DNA of 5,769 bases from Bacteroidales bacterium (lineage in GTDB: Bacteria; Bacteroidota; Bacteroidia; Bacteroidales; UBA7960). Positions 1-5,769 of this stretch are shown piece after piece. The notes under the pieces are model-generated. The model was given only the letters and a program-made list of their open reading frames with translations, was not told the origin of the DNA and made no database searches. Both the position numbers and the translations under genes were made by a program. The stretch lies in contig SLPR01000299.1 in NCBI GenBank assembly GCA_007131895.1, forward strand, positions 1 to 5,769. The letters are read 5' to 3'. Each line of letters opens with the position of its first letter. The first letter of the stretch is position 1.

Positions 1-60
1 AGCAGAATATGAACCATTTCCTTGCTTGAATTAACAATGTAAAGATAAAAATTATCAGTT

Positions 61-2055
61 ATGACATTTCCCGAATATCTTGAAAATGATAAATACCTGC
101 AGCCCTTTGCAGAGGCAATTACCGGACGTATAAAACGTGCTGAAGAAAGAGAGAAACAGCTGGTGGGAAATTCGTCGCTTTCTGATTTTGCCGTAGGCTA
201 TATGTATTATGGCCTGCACAAACAAAAAGATACCTGGATCATGCGCGAGTGGGCACCCAATGCAACTAAAATATATCTGACAGGCGATTTGTCCGGTTGG
301 CAGCTGAGGGAAGAATTTGTATTTCAGAATATTGGCAACGGAAACTGGAGTATTGAGTTACCACACAAAACCCTGAAACATGGAGATTTGTACAAACTTC
401 ATGTATGCTGGAACGGAGATAGTGGTGATAGGATTCCTGCATGGGCCCGCCGGGTAGTGCAGGATGAACATACCAATAATTTCACCACCCAGGTGTGGGA
501 TCCCCCAAAACCCTACCAATGGAAACACAAAGCCCCAAAGAAGAACGCATCTTTTTTTCCTATGGTTTATGAGGCACATATAGGCATGGCTACTGAGGAG
601 TATGGAGTGGGAACCTATGAGAATTTCAGGAGGAATGTTTTACCCGGAATAAAAAATTCAGGATACAATACCATCCAGTTTATGGCCATCCAGGAACATC
701 CGTACTATGGGTCCTTTGGTTATCATGTGAGCAGTTTTTTTGCAGCAACCTCACGTTTTGGAACGCCCGAAGAGCTAAAGGCACTTATTGACGATGCCCA
801 CGGAATGGGAATACATGTCATTATGGATATTGTGCATTCACATGCGGTAAAGAATGAAGTGGAGGGGATAAGCAGATATGATGGCTCCCTTTACCAGTTT
901 TTTCATGACGGCCCGAGAGGCGACCATCCTGCGTGGGACAGCCGTTGCTTTGATTATGGAAAAAATGAAGTATTGCATTTTCTTCTTTCCAACTGTAAAT
1001 TCTGGCTGGATGAATATCGTTTTGACGGTTATCGCTTTGATGGAATCACCAGTATGTTGTTCAAAGATCATGGACTGGGCAGTGCTTTTAGTGAATACAA
1101 ACAATACTATGATGGCAACCAGGATGACGACGCCATAGTATATCTAAAACTGGCCAATAAGCTGATTCACCAGGTAAATCCTGATGCAATAACCATTGCA
1201 GAGGAGATGAGCGGTATGCCCGGGCTGGCAACACCTCAGGCAAAAGGAGGGTATGGTTTTGACTACCGCCTCGCGATGGGTATACCAGATTTCTGGATAA
1301 AAACCATCAAAGAGAAAAAAATCGAATTCTGGCATGTAGGAGATTTATTCCATAATCTTTCCAATAAACGTGCGGATGAACATACCATTCATTACGCGGA
1401 ATCGCATGATCAGGCTTTGGTAGGGGATAAAACCATCATTTTCTGGCTTCTGGATAAAGAGATGTATTATAATATGCATGTAAGCCATCAGAGTATTGTT
1501 GTGGAAAATGGCATTGCCCTTCATAAAATGATTCGTCTGGTTACCCTGGCCACCGCCGGCGACGGTTATCTGAATTTTATGGGGAATGAATTCGGCCACC
1601 CCGAATGGATAGACTTTCCGGGAAGACACAATAACTGGTCGTATCATTATGCCCGCAGACAATGGAGCCTGGCAAAAAATAAAGAGCTACGATATCAGTT
1701 TCTTAATCGTTTTGATCAGCAAATGATAAAGCTTTTCAATGACCGCAAAATACTCCAGAAGGATATACAGTATCCACGGGTGCAGAATGCAAATGATCAG
1801 GTACTGATTTTTGAAAGAGGAAAGTATTTGTTTGTATTTAACTTCAATCCATTCAACTCTTATACGGATTACTCATTTGAAGCTGATGCAGGAACATATT
1901 CAGTTGTTCTGGATAGCGATAGTAAAGAGTTGGGAGGTTTTGGAAGGCAAAAGCAGGATCTGATTCATCATACCTTTAAAAATCCGGAGGGAAAAGCTGT
2001 ACTAAGTCTTTATATTCCTTCTCTTTGTTCATTTGTATTGGAGAAAAGTAAATAG
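61..2055 (+). CDS. glgB: 1,4-alpha-glucan (glycogen) branching enzyme, eukaryotic-type GH13
   Basis: Cytoplasmic enzyme that cuts an alpha-1,4-glucan chain and rejoins it through an alpha-1,6 bond, making the branches of glycogen. The 664 residues are full length for the eukaryote-like branching enzymes found in Bacteroidetes. An N-terminal CBM48-like beta-sandwich (about residues 55-150, with REWAPNA and the RIPAWARRVVQDE block) precedes the (beta/alpha)8 barrel. GH13 motifs are all present: DIVHSHA at 256-262, DGYRFDG at 322-328 with nucleophile D327, AEEMSGMPG from 380 with acid/base E381, and ESHDQA at 447-452 with transition-state stabiliser D450. GNEFGHPEW follows, then a C-terminal beta-domain from about 565 to the end. 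The start at 61 gives the usual family N-terminus; its leader is A/T-rich with no clear Shine-Dalgarno sequence. Most family members, as I recall them, read AEDVSGMPG where this one has AEEMSGMPG; the catalytic Glu is unaffected. No other glycogen gene is in the window. The family call is very secure. Confidence 0.96.
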   Translation: MTFPEYLENDKYLQPFAEAITGRIKRAEEREKQLVGNSSLSDFAVGYMYYGLHKQKDTWIMREWAPNATKIYLTGDLSGWQLREEFVFQNIGNGNWSIELPHKTLKHGDLYKLHVCWNGDSGDRIPAWARRVVQDEHTNNFTTQVWDPPKPYQWKHKAPKKNASFFPMVYEAHIGMATEEYGVGTYENFRRNVLPGIKNSGYNTIQFMAIQEHPYYGSFGYHVSSFFAATSRFGTPEELKALIDDAHGMGIHVIMDIVHSHAVKNEVEGISRYDGSLYQFFHDGPRGDHPAWDSRCFDYGKNEVLHFLLSNCKFWLDEYRFDGYRFDGITSMLFKDHGLGSAFSEYKQYYDGNQDDDAIVYLKLANKLIHQVNPDAITIAEEMSGMPGLATPQAKGGYGFDYRLAMGIPDFWIKTIKEKKIEFWHVGDLFHNLSNKRADEHTIHYAESHDQALVGDKTIIFWLLDKEMYYNMHVSHQSIVVENGIALHKMIRLVTLATAGDGYLNFMGNEFGHPEWIDFPGRHNNWSYHYARRQWSLAKNKELRYQFLNRFDQQMIKLFNDRKILQKDIQYPRVQNANDQVLIFERGKYLFVFNFNPFNSYTDYSFEADAGTYSVVLDSDSKELGGFGRQKQDLIHHTFKNPEGKAVLSLYIPSLCSFVLEKSK

Positions 2056-2075
2056 GGCTGTTGAACAATAAATCC

Positions 2076-2105
2076 TTTATGGTATAGTTATTTTCTTTAA
2101 TTTTG
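2076..2105 (+). promoter_or_regulatory. Bacteroidetes-type promoter for the lipoprotein gene
   Basis: TAATTTTG at 2098-2105 matches the Bacteroidetes -7 consensus TAnnTTTG exactly. A weak -33-like TTTATG lies at 2076-2081, leaving a spacer of about 16-18 bases. Transcription would start near 2112 and give an A/T-rich leader of about 45 bases before the ATG at 2158. The gap between the branching enzyme stop and this gene has no convincing terminator, so read-through from upstream may add to expression. The -7 match is seen directly; its activity is inferred. Confidence 0.5.
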
Positions 2106-2157
2106 CAGTCACAATTATTATAGCTAACCAATACATTTATTTTAAAAAAAAGTATCC

Positions 2158-2706
2158 ATGATTAAAAGATTTGTAATTATTGCACTGGTAGGTTTAGTGA
2201 TGATTTCCTGCGGCCAGGTAAAAGAGCAGCAAAGCGAAGTTGCTGAATCAAAACTGATTTCAGAACTGGTTTCGCAACCCCTCGAATACGAAGGTAAAGA
2301 AGTAAGTTTTGACGGTGTTATTTCTCACATTTGCAGACATAGTGGCGACAAAATGCGTGTAAATCAGCTTGACGACGCTGATTTCAGTATTATGGTAATG
2401 CTGGAAGAGTTTCAGTCTCAGTTTAGTGCAGAGTTTGAAGGAAAACGTGTAAAAGTTACCGGATTAATGAAAACGGTTGTTCGCAACATGGAAGAACTTG
2501 AGCACTCTCATGACCACGCACACGACGGAGAAGAAGGACACGATTGTTCATCTACTGAAGAAGCCGTTAAACTAATGGCAGAGAGAGGCATTACGCCCGA
2601 TATCAGAGCTTATGTAGAACTCAGGGGTTTTGAAATTGTAGAAGAACAGGTAGAAGAAGAGGTTGTAGAAGTAGCTGAGGTTGCTAAGGCCGGAGAGGGT
2701 TGCTAA
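2158..2706 (+). CDS. Predicted lipoprotein with OB-fold-like domain and His/Cys-rich putative metal site
   Basis: A 182-residue envelope protein of unknown function. The N-terminus is a lipoprotein signal: basic MIKR, a hydrophobic stretch, then MISC with lipidated Cys18, so it is probably membrane-anchored outside the cytoplasm. Residues about 33-110 resemble a small OB-fold: the pattern 'L..QPLEYEGKEVSFDGVISH' followed by 'FEGKRVKVTGLM' is typical of bacterial OB-fold proteins of the tRNA_anti-like kind. Inside it is H57-x-C59-x-H61 followed by SGDKM, a short motif I associate with Bacteroidetes envelope OB-fold proteins. A polar loop at 112-133 carries H116, H118, H120, H122, H128 and C130 among acidic residues, a plausible metal-binding segment. 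The tail from about 162 is very rich in Glu and Val and ends in Cys182. The gene stands alone between its own promoter and a terminator. Metal or redox function is inference; no enzyme activity can be assigned. Confidence 0.85.
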   Translation: MIKRFVIIALVGLVMISCGQVKEQQSEVAESKLISELVSQPLEYEGKEVSFDGVISHICRHSGDKMRVNQLDDADFSIMVMLEEFQSQFSAEFEGKRVKVTGLMKTVVRNMEELEHSHDHAHDGEEGHDCSSTEEAVKLMAERGITPDIRAYVELRGFEIVEEQVEEEVVEVAEVAKAGEGC

Positions 2707-2727
2707 ACAGTTTTAATGATATTTATT

Positions 2728-2778
2728 GAAAAGGATGTTTCTGCTTAAGGAAATGTCCTTTTCTTATTTTTATGTTTT
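2728..2778 (+). terminator. Strong rho-independent terminator after the lipoprotein gene
   Basis: Arms at 2728-2740 and 2751-2763 pair over 13 bp, with two adjacent G-U wobbles and no bulge. The outermost pair is G-C and two G-C pairs sit mid-stem. The 10-base loop can add one C-G closing pair (2741 with 2750). The right arm runs straight into a T-rich tract (TTATTTTTATGTTTT, 2764-2778). The hairpin begins 22 bases after the stop at 2706 and ends only 24 bases before the next ATG, so it should separate the lipoprotein transcript from the NUDIX gene. Confidence 0.78.
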
Positions 2779-2787
2779 CAGGATTTT

Positions 2788-3414
2788 ATGACGATCACAG
2801 AAAAACTTCAGAAATGCTTCAAAGCCCCACTACCGGGTTTTACAGCTCAACTGCAAATGGCACCTGGTTACAGGATGAATGATTTGCTCAAAGCAGACAA
2901 TCATATCAATGCCGTGAAGAGCAGTGTGCTGATTCTGTTTTATGAAAAGGCAGGTGAATACTACTTGCCGTTTATCAAAAGACCTCATTACGATGGTGTT
3001 CACAGCGGTCAGATAGCTTTTCCCGGAGGACGGTGGGAGGCTACTGATAAGAGCATGTATCATACTGCCTTACGTGAAGCCAGAGAAGAGATCGGCATTC
3101 ATTCCGAAAAAGTAAGTTTTATGGGTAAACTTACAGATTTATACATTCCCCCCAGCAATTATATTGTGAGTCCATTCACCGCCATATACCACTCCGCAAA
3201 TACTTTTGTGGCAGATCCAACCGAAGTAGCCGCAATCATTGAGATTCCCCTCTCATTTTTTCTTCGTCCGGAAGCTCGTACAGAAGCCCTGTTGAAACTT
3301 TCAAACGGACAAGAGATTACCACTCCCTGTTTTAATTATAACAATCATATTATATGGGGAGCTACAGCAATGATATTGAATGAACTCATTGTACTGTGGA
3401 AAACTACGGTATAA
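2788..3414 (+). CDS. NUDIX hydrolase, CoA pyrophosphatase type (NudL/NUDT7-like)
   Basis: Probable cytoplasmic hydrolase that splits coenzyme A, or oxidised and acyl forms of it, into 3',5'-ADP and (acyl-)phosphopantetheine, thus trimming the CoA pool. The 208-residue length is normal for the family. The subfamily signature HSGQIAFPGG sits at 72-81 and leads into the Nudix box: GG at 80-81, E84, D87, then REAREEIGI at 96-104, whose R96, E97, E100 and E101 form the Mg2+-binding core. As in E. coli NudL, the spacing of the first acidic residues departs from the textbook GX5EX7 pattern, so this is not a defect. The N-terminus (PLPGF, then MAPGYR at 24-29) and the C-terminal IWGATAMILNEL block also match CoA pyrophosphatases, which supports the start at 2788. 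A weak AGGA at 2780-2783 is the only ribosome-binding-site candidate. CoA as substrate is inferred from the family; another nucleotide-linked substrate is possible. Confidence 0.92.
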   Translation: MTITEKLQKCFKAPLPGFTAQLQMAPGYRMNDLLKADNHINAVKSSVLILFYEKAGEYYLPFIKRPHYDGVHSGQIAFPGGRWEATDKSMYHTALREAREEIGIHSEKVSFMGKLTDLYIPPSNYIVSPFTAIYHSANTFVADPTEVAAIIEIPLSFFLRPEARTEALLKLSNGQEITTPCFNYNNHIIWGATAMILNELIVLWKTTV

Positions 3415-3455
3415 TACAGGTAATTTATCGGGTAAGCCCATTAAATTCAAAGGGC

Positions 3456-3463
3456 TAATTTTG
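3456..3463 (+). promoter_or_regulatory. Candidate -7 element upstream of the YfiR-like gene
   Basis: TAATTTTG matches the Bacteroidetes -7 consensus TAnnTTTG exactly and is the same 8-mer as the element before the lipoprotein gene. There is no good TTTG at the expected -33 distance; the region there contains AAGCCCATT. If active, transcription would begin near 3470 and give a leader of roughly 105 bases before the ATG at 3576. The element lies 42 bases past the NUDIX stop, which fits a new transcription unit. Confidence 0.35.
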
Positions 3464-3575
3464 AAGAAGTGTTTAATTAAGAGTTTAATAGTAGTTTGAT
3501 TTCAATAAACCTGCTAAAAATTCTTATAACTATAATTGGAAAAACAGTTCTCAAACCCATAAAAAAAGAATAGTT

Positions 3576-4100
3576 ATGAAAAAGTTAAATTACCTACTAT
3601 TGTCTATTGTACTGATGGTGCTTTGTATCGGCAACACGCAGGCACAATCAGATTTTCGAATGCAATCTGTATTTATATACAACTTTACCCGTCTTATCGC
3701 ATGGCCTGCAGATTACCAGAGTGGTGATTTTATTATCGCAGTGTATGGCAACTCCGGCATGAGTAAGGAGATCGAAGAAATGGCACAGACCAAAAGAGCC
3801 GGAAACCAAAGTATTGTAGCGGCAAACTTCAGTTCGGTGGATGATATCTCTAAATGTCATATTCTGTATATTCCCTCTAATCAAAGCAGGAGGATTTCGG
3901 AGATTGTAGCTGCATTAAAGGCAAAAAATATCAATGCGCTGGTGGTTACGGATTCGCGCAATGCGATTAACAATGGATCGGTAATTAATTTTACCGTTGT
4001 TGATAACCGTCACCGATTTGAACTAAGCCAGGATAATGCACGTGCCATGGGACTCAACCCTGGCGGTGAAATAGCGCGACTGGCGATTCTGACAGATTAA
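3576..4100 (+). CDS. YfiR family (DUF4154) periplasmic protein
   Basis: Small secreted protein of 174 residues. The signal peptide has a KK start, a hydrophobic core at about 4-19 and a likely signal peptidase I cut after TQA (residue 23); the Cys at 17 lacks a proper lipobox, so it is not called a lipoprotein. The mature part shows the YfiR hallmarks: QSVFIYNFTRLIAWP at 30-44, CHILYIP at 94-100, VINF at 136-139 and RFELS at 147-151, then a C-terminal helix with AARAMGL and ARLA like the family's 'aGL..S..LL.LA'. In Pseudomonas aeruginosa YfiR is the periplasmic inhibitor of the membrane diguanylate cyclase YfiN/TpbB and uses disulfides for stability. Here the mature protein has a single cysteine, C94, so no internal disulfide can form. 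It is followed after 125 bases by a transmembrane HAMP-GAF sensor in the same direction, its likely partner. Family membership is confident; function is inferred. Confidence 0.87.
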   Translation: MKKLNYLLLSIVLMVLCIGNTQAQSDFRMQSVFIYNFTRLIAWPADYQSGDFIIAVYGNSGMSKEIEEMAQTKRAGNQSIVAANFSSVDDISKCHILYIPSNQSRRISEIVAALKAKNINALVVTDSRNAINNGSVINFTVVDNRHRFELSQDNARAMGLNPGGEIARLAILTD

Positions 4101-4225
4101 AGTGGTGATGCCTTTTGTTCTTCAGGCTGTGGAGTTGCTAATTTTTCTCATCAGTGTGATACAATTTTAGTAATTTTAGCCCGAAAAACAATTCGTATAG
4201 TATTATATATTTAAAATGTCTTTAA

Positions 4226-5769
4226 ATGAGGCTAACCATTGGAAGAAAACTTAGCATTGGTTTTACAATCCTGATTCTCTTTTTTCTAATCAGTATTACC
4301 ACGATTTATATTACTCTTACCAGGGTTCAAAATGTAAACGAACGTAACAGTGAGGTTTATGTGCCATCAATGAACCTGCTGATGGAGTTGAAAAGCCAGA
4401 TAGTAGAATCGGAAAAGCTTATCGGTACCTGGATTTTCATCCAGAGTATTGATGATACACCTGATAAAAACCGTCTTAGAGAACTTATTAACAATGATTA
4501 TCCGGCCCTTCGCGATGAACTTCTTGAAATATCACAAGAATGGAATGAAGAACAGGTAGAAGAGCTGCAGGAGGTTTTGCGTCAGATTGGCGAATTATTT
4601 ATTACATATGGCTTTGTAATGGATGAGCTTTCGGATTTCATGAGTTACGATGATGTAATGGTCATTTTTGAAATCAGACCCATGATGGAAGAAGGCGGCA
4701 CTATTGTAAGAAATACCAGGCAATTGATCCAAGGTCTTGATAACCTCCTTGATATTCAGCGTAACGTCGTTGCCGAAGGACAGTCTGATATGGAGGTAAC
4801 CCTGGAAAGATTCAGAAGCCTGAGTTTCCTGTTGGGTCTTATTATCGTAGTGGGAGGTATTATTATTGCTTCTGTTTTTGTAAGGATGATTACCAAACCG
4901 GTTCTTTATCTTCGCAATATTCTTAATGAGATGGGTGAAGGTAAGCTTCCCGAACACAGCCTTAAGGCCAGGGAAGATGAAATTGGCGATATGAGCAAGG
5001 CCCTTAATTTTTTAATTGAAGGGCTGAAAGAGAAAGTAACTTTTGCTTCGGAGATTGGCAACGGCAACTTCGAGCATGAGTTTAAGCCATTGAGCGATGA
5101 AGATACCCTGGGGCTCTCACTTGTTGAAATGCGCGGTAGTCTTCAGCAGGCAAAAACAGAGGAAGACAAAAGAAAAATCGAAGATACCAAACGAAACTGG
5201 TCCACCCAGGGAGTTGCAAGGTTTGCTGAATTGCTAAGGCAAAACAATGATAATCTTCATGAGCTTTCTTTCAATATTATCAGAAACCTTGTGGGCTATC
5301 TTGAAGCCAACCAGGGAGGTGTGTTTATCCTGAGTGAAGATACTGAAGAACCAAGTGTTGAACTCTTTGCCTGTTATGCTTATGAGCGACGCAAGTTCTT
5401 AAAGAAAATTATCACCAAAGGCGAAGGGCTTGTAGGAACCTGCTTGCAGGAGGGTGAAACCATTTTTCTTACTGATGTCCCTGATAGTTATATCAATATA
5501 ACCTCCGGCCTGGGCGACTCCAACCCCAGATGTATTCTTATCGTACCCCTTAAATTGAATGATGAAATATTTGGAGTTATTGAAATTGCGTCTTTCAAGG
5601 TGCTGGAACCTCATCAGATTGAGTTTGTTGAAAAAGTAGCAGAATCCATTGCTTCAACCATTTCCAGTGTCAAGATAAATATTCGTACCACAGAGTTACT
5701 GCATCAGTCACAGGAGCAAAGTGAAGAAATGAGAGCACAGGAAGAGGAAATGCGTCAGAATATGGAAGA
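4226..5769 (+). CDS. Transmembrane HAMP-GAF sensor protein, 3' end beyond window
   Basis: Open frame of 514 codons running off the window edge. TM1 is at about 9-31. An extracytoplasmic, mostly helical, Glu-rich region (about 33-198) resembles four-helix-bundle sensor domains. TM2 at about 199-219 is followed by a HAMP domain (220-272, with the conserved Pro at 225 and DEIG at 251-254). A second HAMP-like segment covers about 273-309 (IGNGNFEHEF, then DTLGLSLVEMRGSL). A linker with NWSTQGVARFAELLRQ leads into a GAF domain at about 344-482 (NQGGVFIL, GEGLVG, VPL, GVIEIAS). From 484 a Gln/Glu-rich coiled coil begins and continues out of the window. This layout is common in Bacteroidetes, where the coiled coil leads to PAS, histidine kinase or SpoIIE-type phosphatase domains; the output here cannot be seen. 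The start at 4226 gives a basic N-terminus directly before TM1, with no in-frame ATG close upstream. The YfiR-like protein just upstream is a likely periplasmic regulator of it. Confidence 0.9.
   Translation, partial: MRLTIGRKLSIGFTILILFFLISITTIYITLTRVQNVNERNSEVYVPSMNLLMELKSQIVESEKLIGTWIFIQSIDDTPDKNRLRELINNDYPALRDELLEISQEWNEEQVEELQEVLRQIGELFITYGFVMDELSDFMSYDDVMVIFEIRPMMEEGGTIVRNTRQLIQGLDNLLDIQRNVVAEGQSDMEVTLERFRSLSFLLGLIIVVGGIIIASVFVRMITKPVLYLRNILNEMGEGKLPEHSLKAREDEIGDMSKALNFLIEGLKEKVTFASEIGNGNFEHEFKPLSDEDTLGLSLVEMRGSLQQAKTEEDKRKIEDTKRNWSTQGVARFAELLRQNNDNLHELSFNIIRNLVGYLEANQGGVFILSEDTEEPSVELFACYAYERRKFLKKIITKGEGLVGTCLQEGETIFLTDVPDSYINITSGLGDSNPRCILIVPLKLNDEIFGVIEIASFKVLEPHQIEFVEKVAESIASTISSVKINIRTTELLHQSQEQSEEMRAQEEEMRQNME

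Noticed and set aside
1..34. Possible C-terminal end of an upstream gene (frame 2 reads AEYEPFPCLN then stop at 32-34)
   Set aside because: Eleven codons are too few to tell a gene end from chance, and the other frames also stop quickly; nothing supports it further.
358..1662. Several open frames of 63-105 codons, mostly antisense, inside the branching enzyme gene
   Set aside because: They overlap a long, strongly conserved coding frame, match no family I recognise and have no start context of their own; they are shadows.
3435..3456. AGCCC...GGGCT hairpin after the NUDIX gene as a terminator
   Set aside because: A 5-bp stem with a 12-base loop; it overlaps the candidate -7 element and is followed by only a short T run, so it is not convincing.
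3624..3626. Cys17 of the YfiR-like protein as a lipidation site
   Set aside because: The preceding residues M-V-L do not form a lipobox (Leu at -1), and a good signal peptidase I site follows at residue 23.
4109..4130. GCCT...AGGC hairpin after the YfiR-like gene as a terminator
   Set aside because: Only a 4-bp stem, with a mismatch next to it and no T-tract directly after; too weak.
4171..4178. TAATTTTA as a promoter -7 element for the sensor gene
   Set aside because: It misses the conserved final G of TAnnTTTG and has no -33 element at proper distance; co-transcription with the YfiR-like gene is as likely, since no terminator is visible in 4101-4225.
4595..5614. Antisense frames of 120 and 71 codons within the sensor gene
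   Set aside because: The + strand frame shows continuous TM, HAMP, GAF and coiled-coil motifs; the antisense products have no recognisable pattern.

Overview
The window looks like a stretch of chromosome from a Bacteroidetes bacterium (Bacteroidales/Marinilabiliales-like). The reasons are a long 'eukaryotic-type' GH13 branching enzyme, a HAMP-GAF sensor of a kind common in that phylum, exact TAnnTTTG promoter elements, A-rich leaders with little or no Shine-Dalgarno sequence, and moderately AT-rich DNA. This taxonomic call rests on family recognition and sequence style only. No rRNA, tRNA, mobile element or CRISPR array is visible. All five genes lie on the + strand.

Layout: (1) 61-2055, a complete glycogen branching enzyme. 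(2) 2158-2706, a small predicted lipoprotein with an OB-fold-like core, an HxCxH motif, a His-rich acidic loop and an acidic tail ending in Cys. It has its own promoter-like element upstream and a strong intrinsic terminator downstream. (3) 2788-3414, a NUDIX hydrolase of the CoA pyrophosphatase type, starting only 24 bases after the terminator stem. (4) 3576-4100, a periplasmic YfiR-family (DUF4154) protein with a cleavable signal peptide. (5) 4226 to the window end, the N-terminal 514 codons of a membrane sensor: TM, extracytoplasmic helical domain, TM, HAMP, a second HAMP-like segment, GAF and the start of a coiled coil. Its output domain lies past the edge.

The first three genes look like independent housekeeping or stress units: glycogen branching, a possible metal/redox envelope lipoprotein, and CoA turnover. 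The last two look like a functional pair. In Pseudomonas, YfiR is the periplasmic repressor of the membrane diguanylate cyclase YfiN. Here a YfiR-like protein precedes a HAMP-GAF sensor with no GGDEF domain in the visible part, which suggests the same periplasm-to-membrane control attached to a different receptor. This pair and the His/Cys-rich lipoprotein are the most interesting content. I found no clear evidence of a wholly new system. Gene-free gaps are all short (at most about 160 bases).
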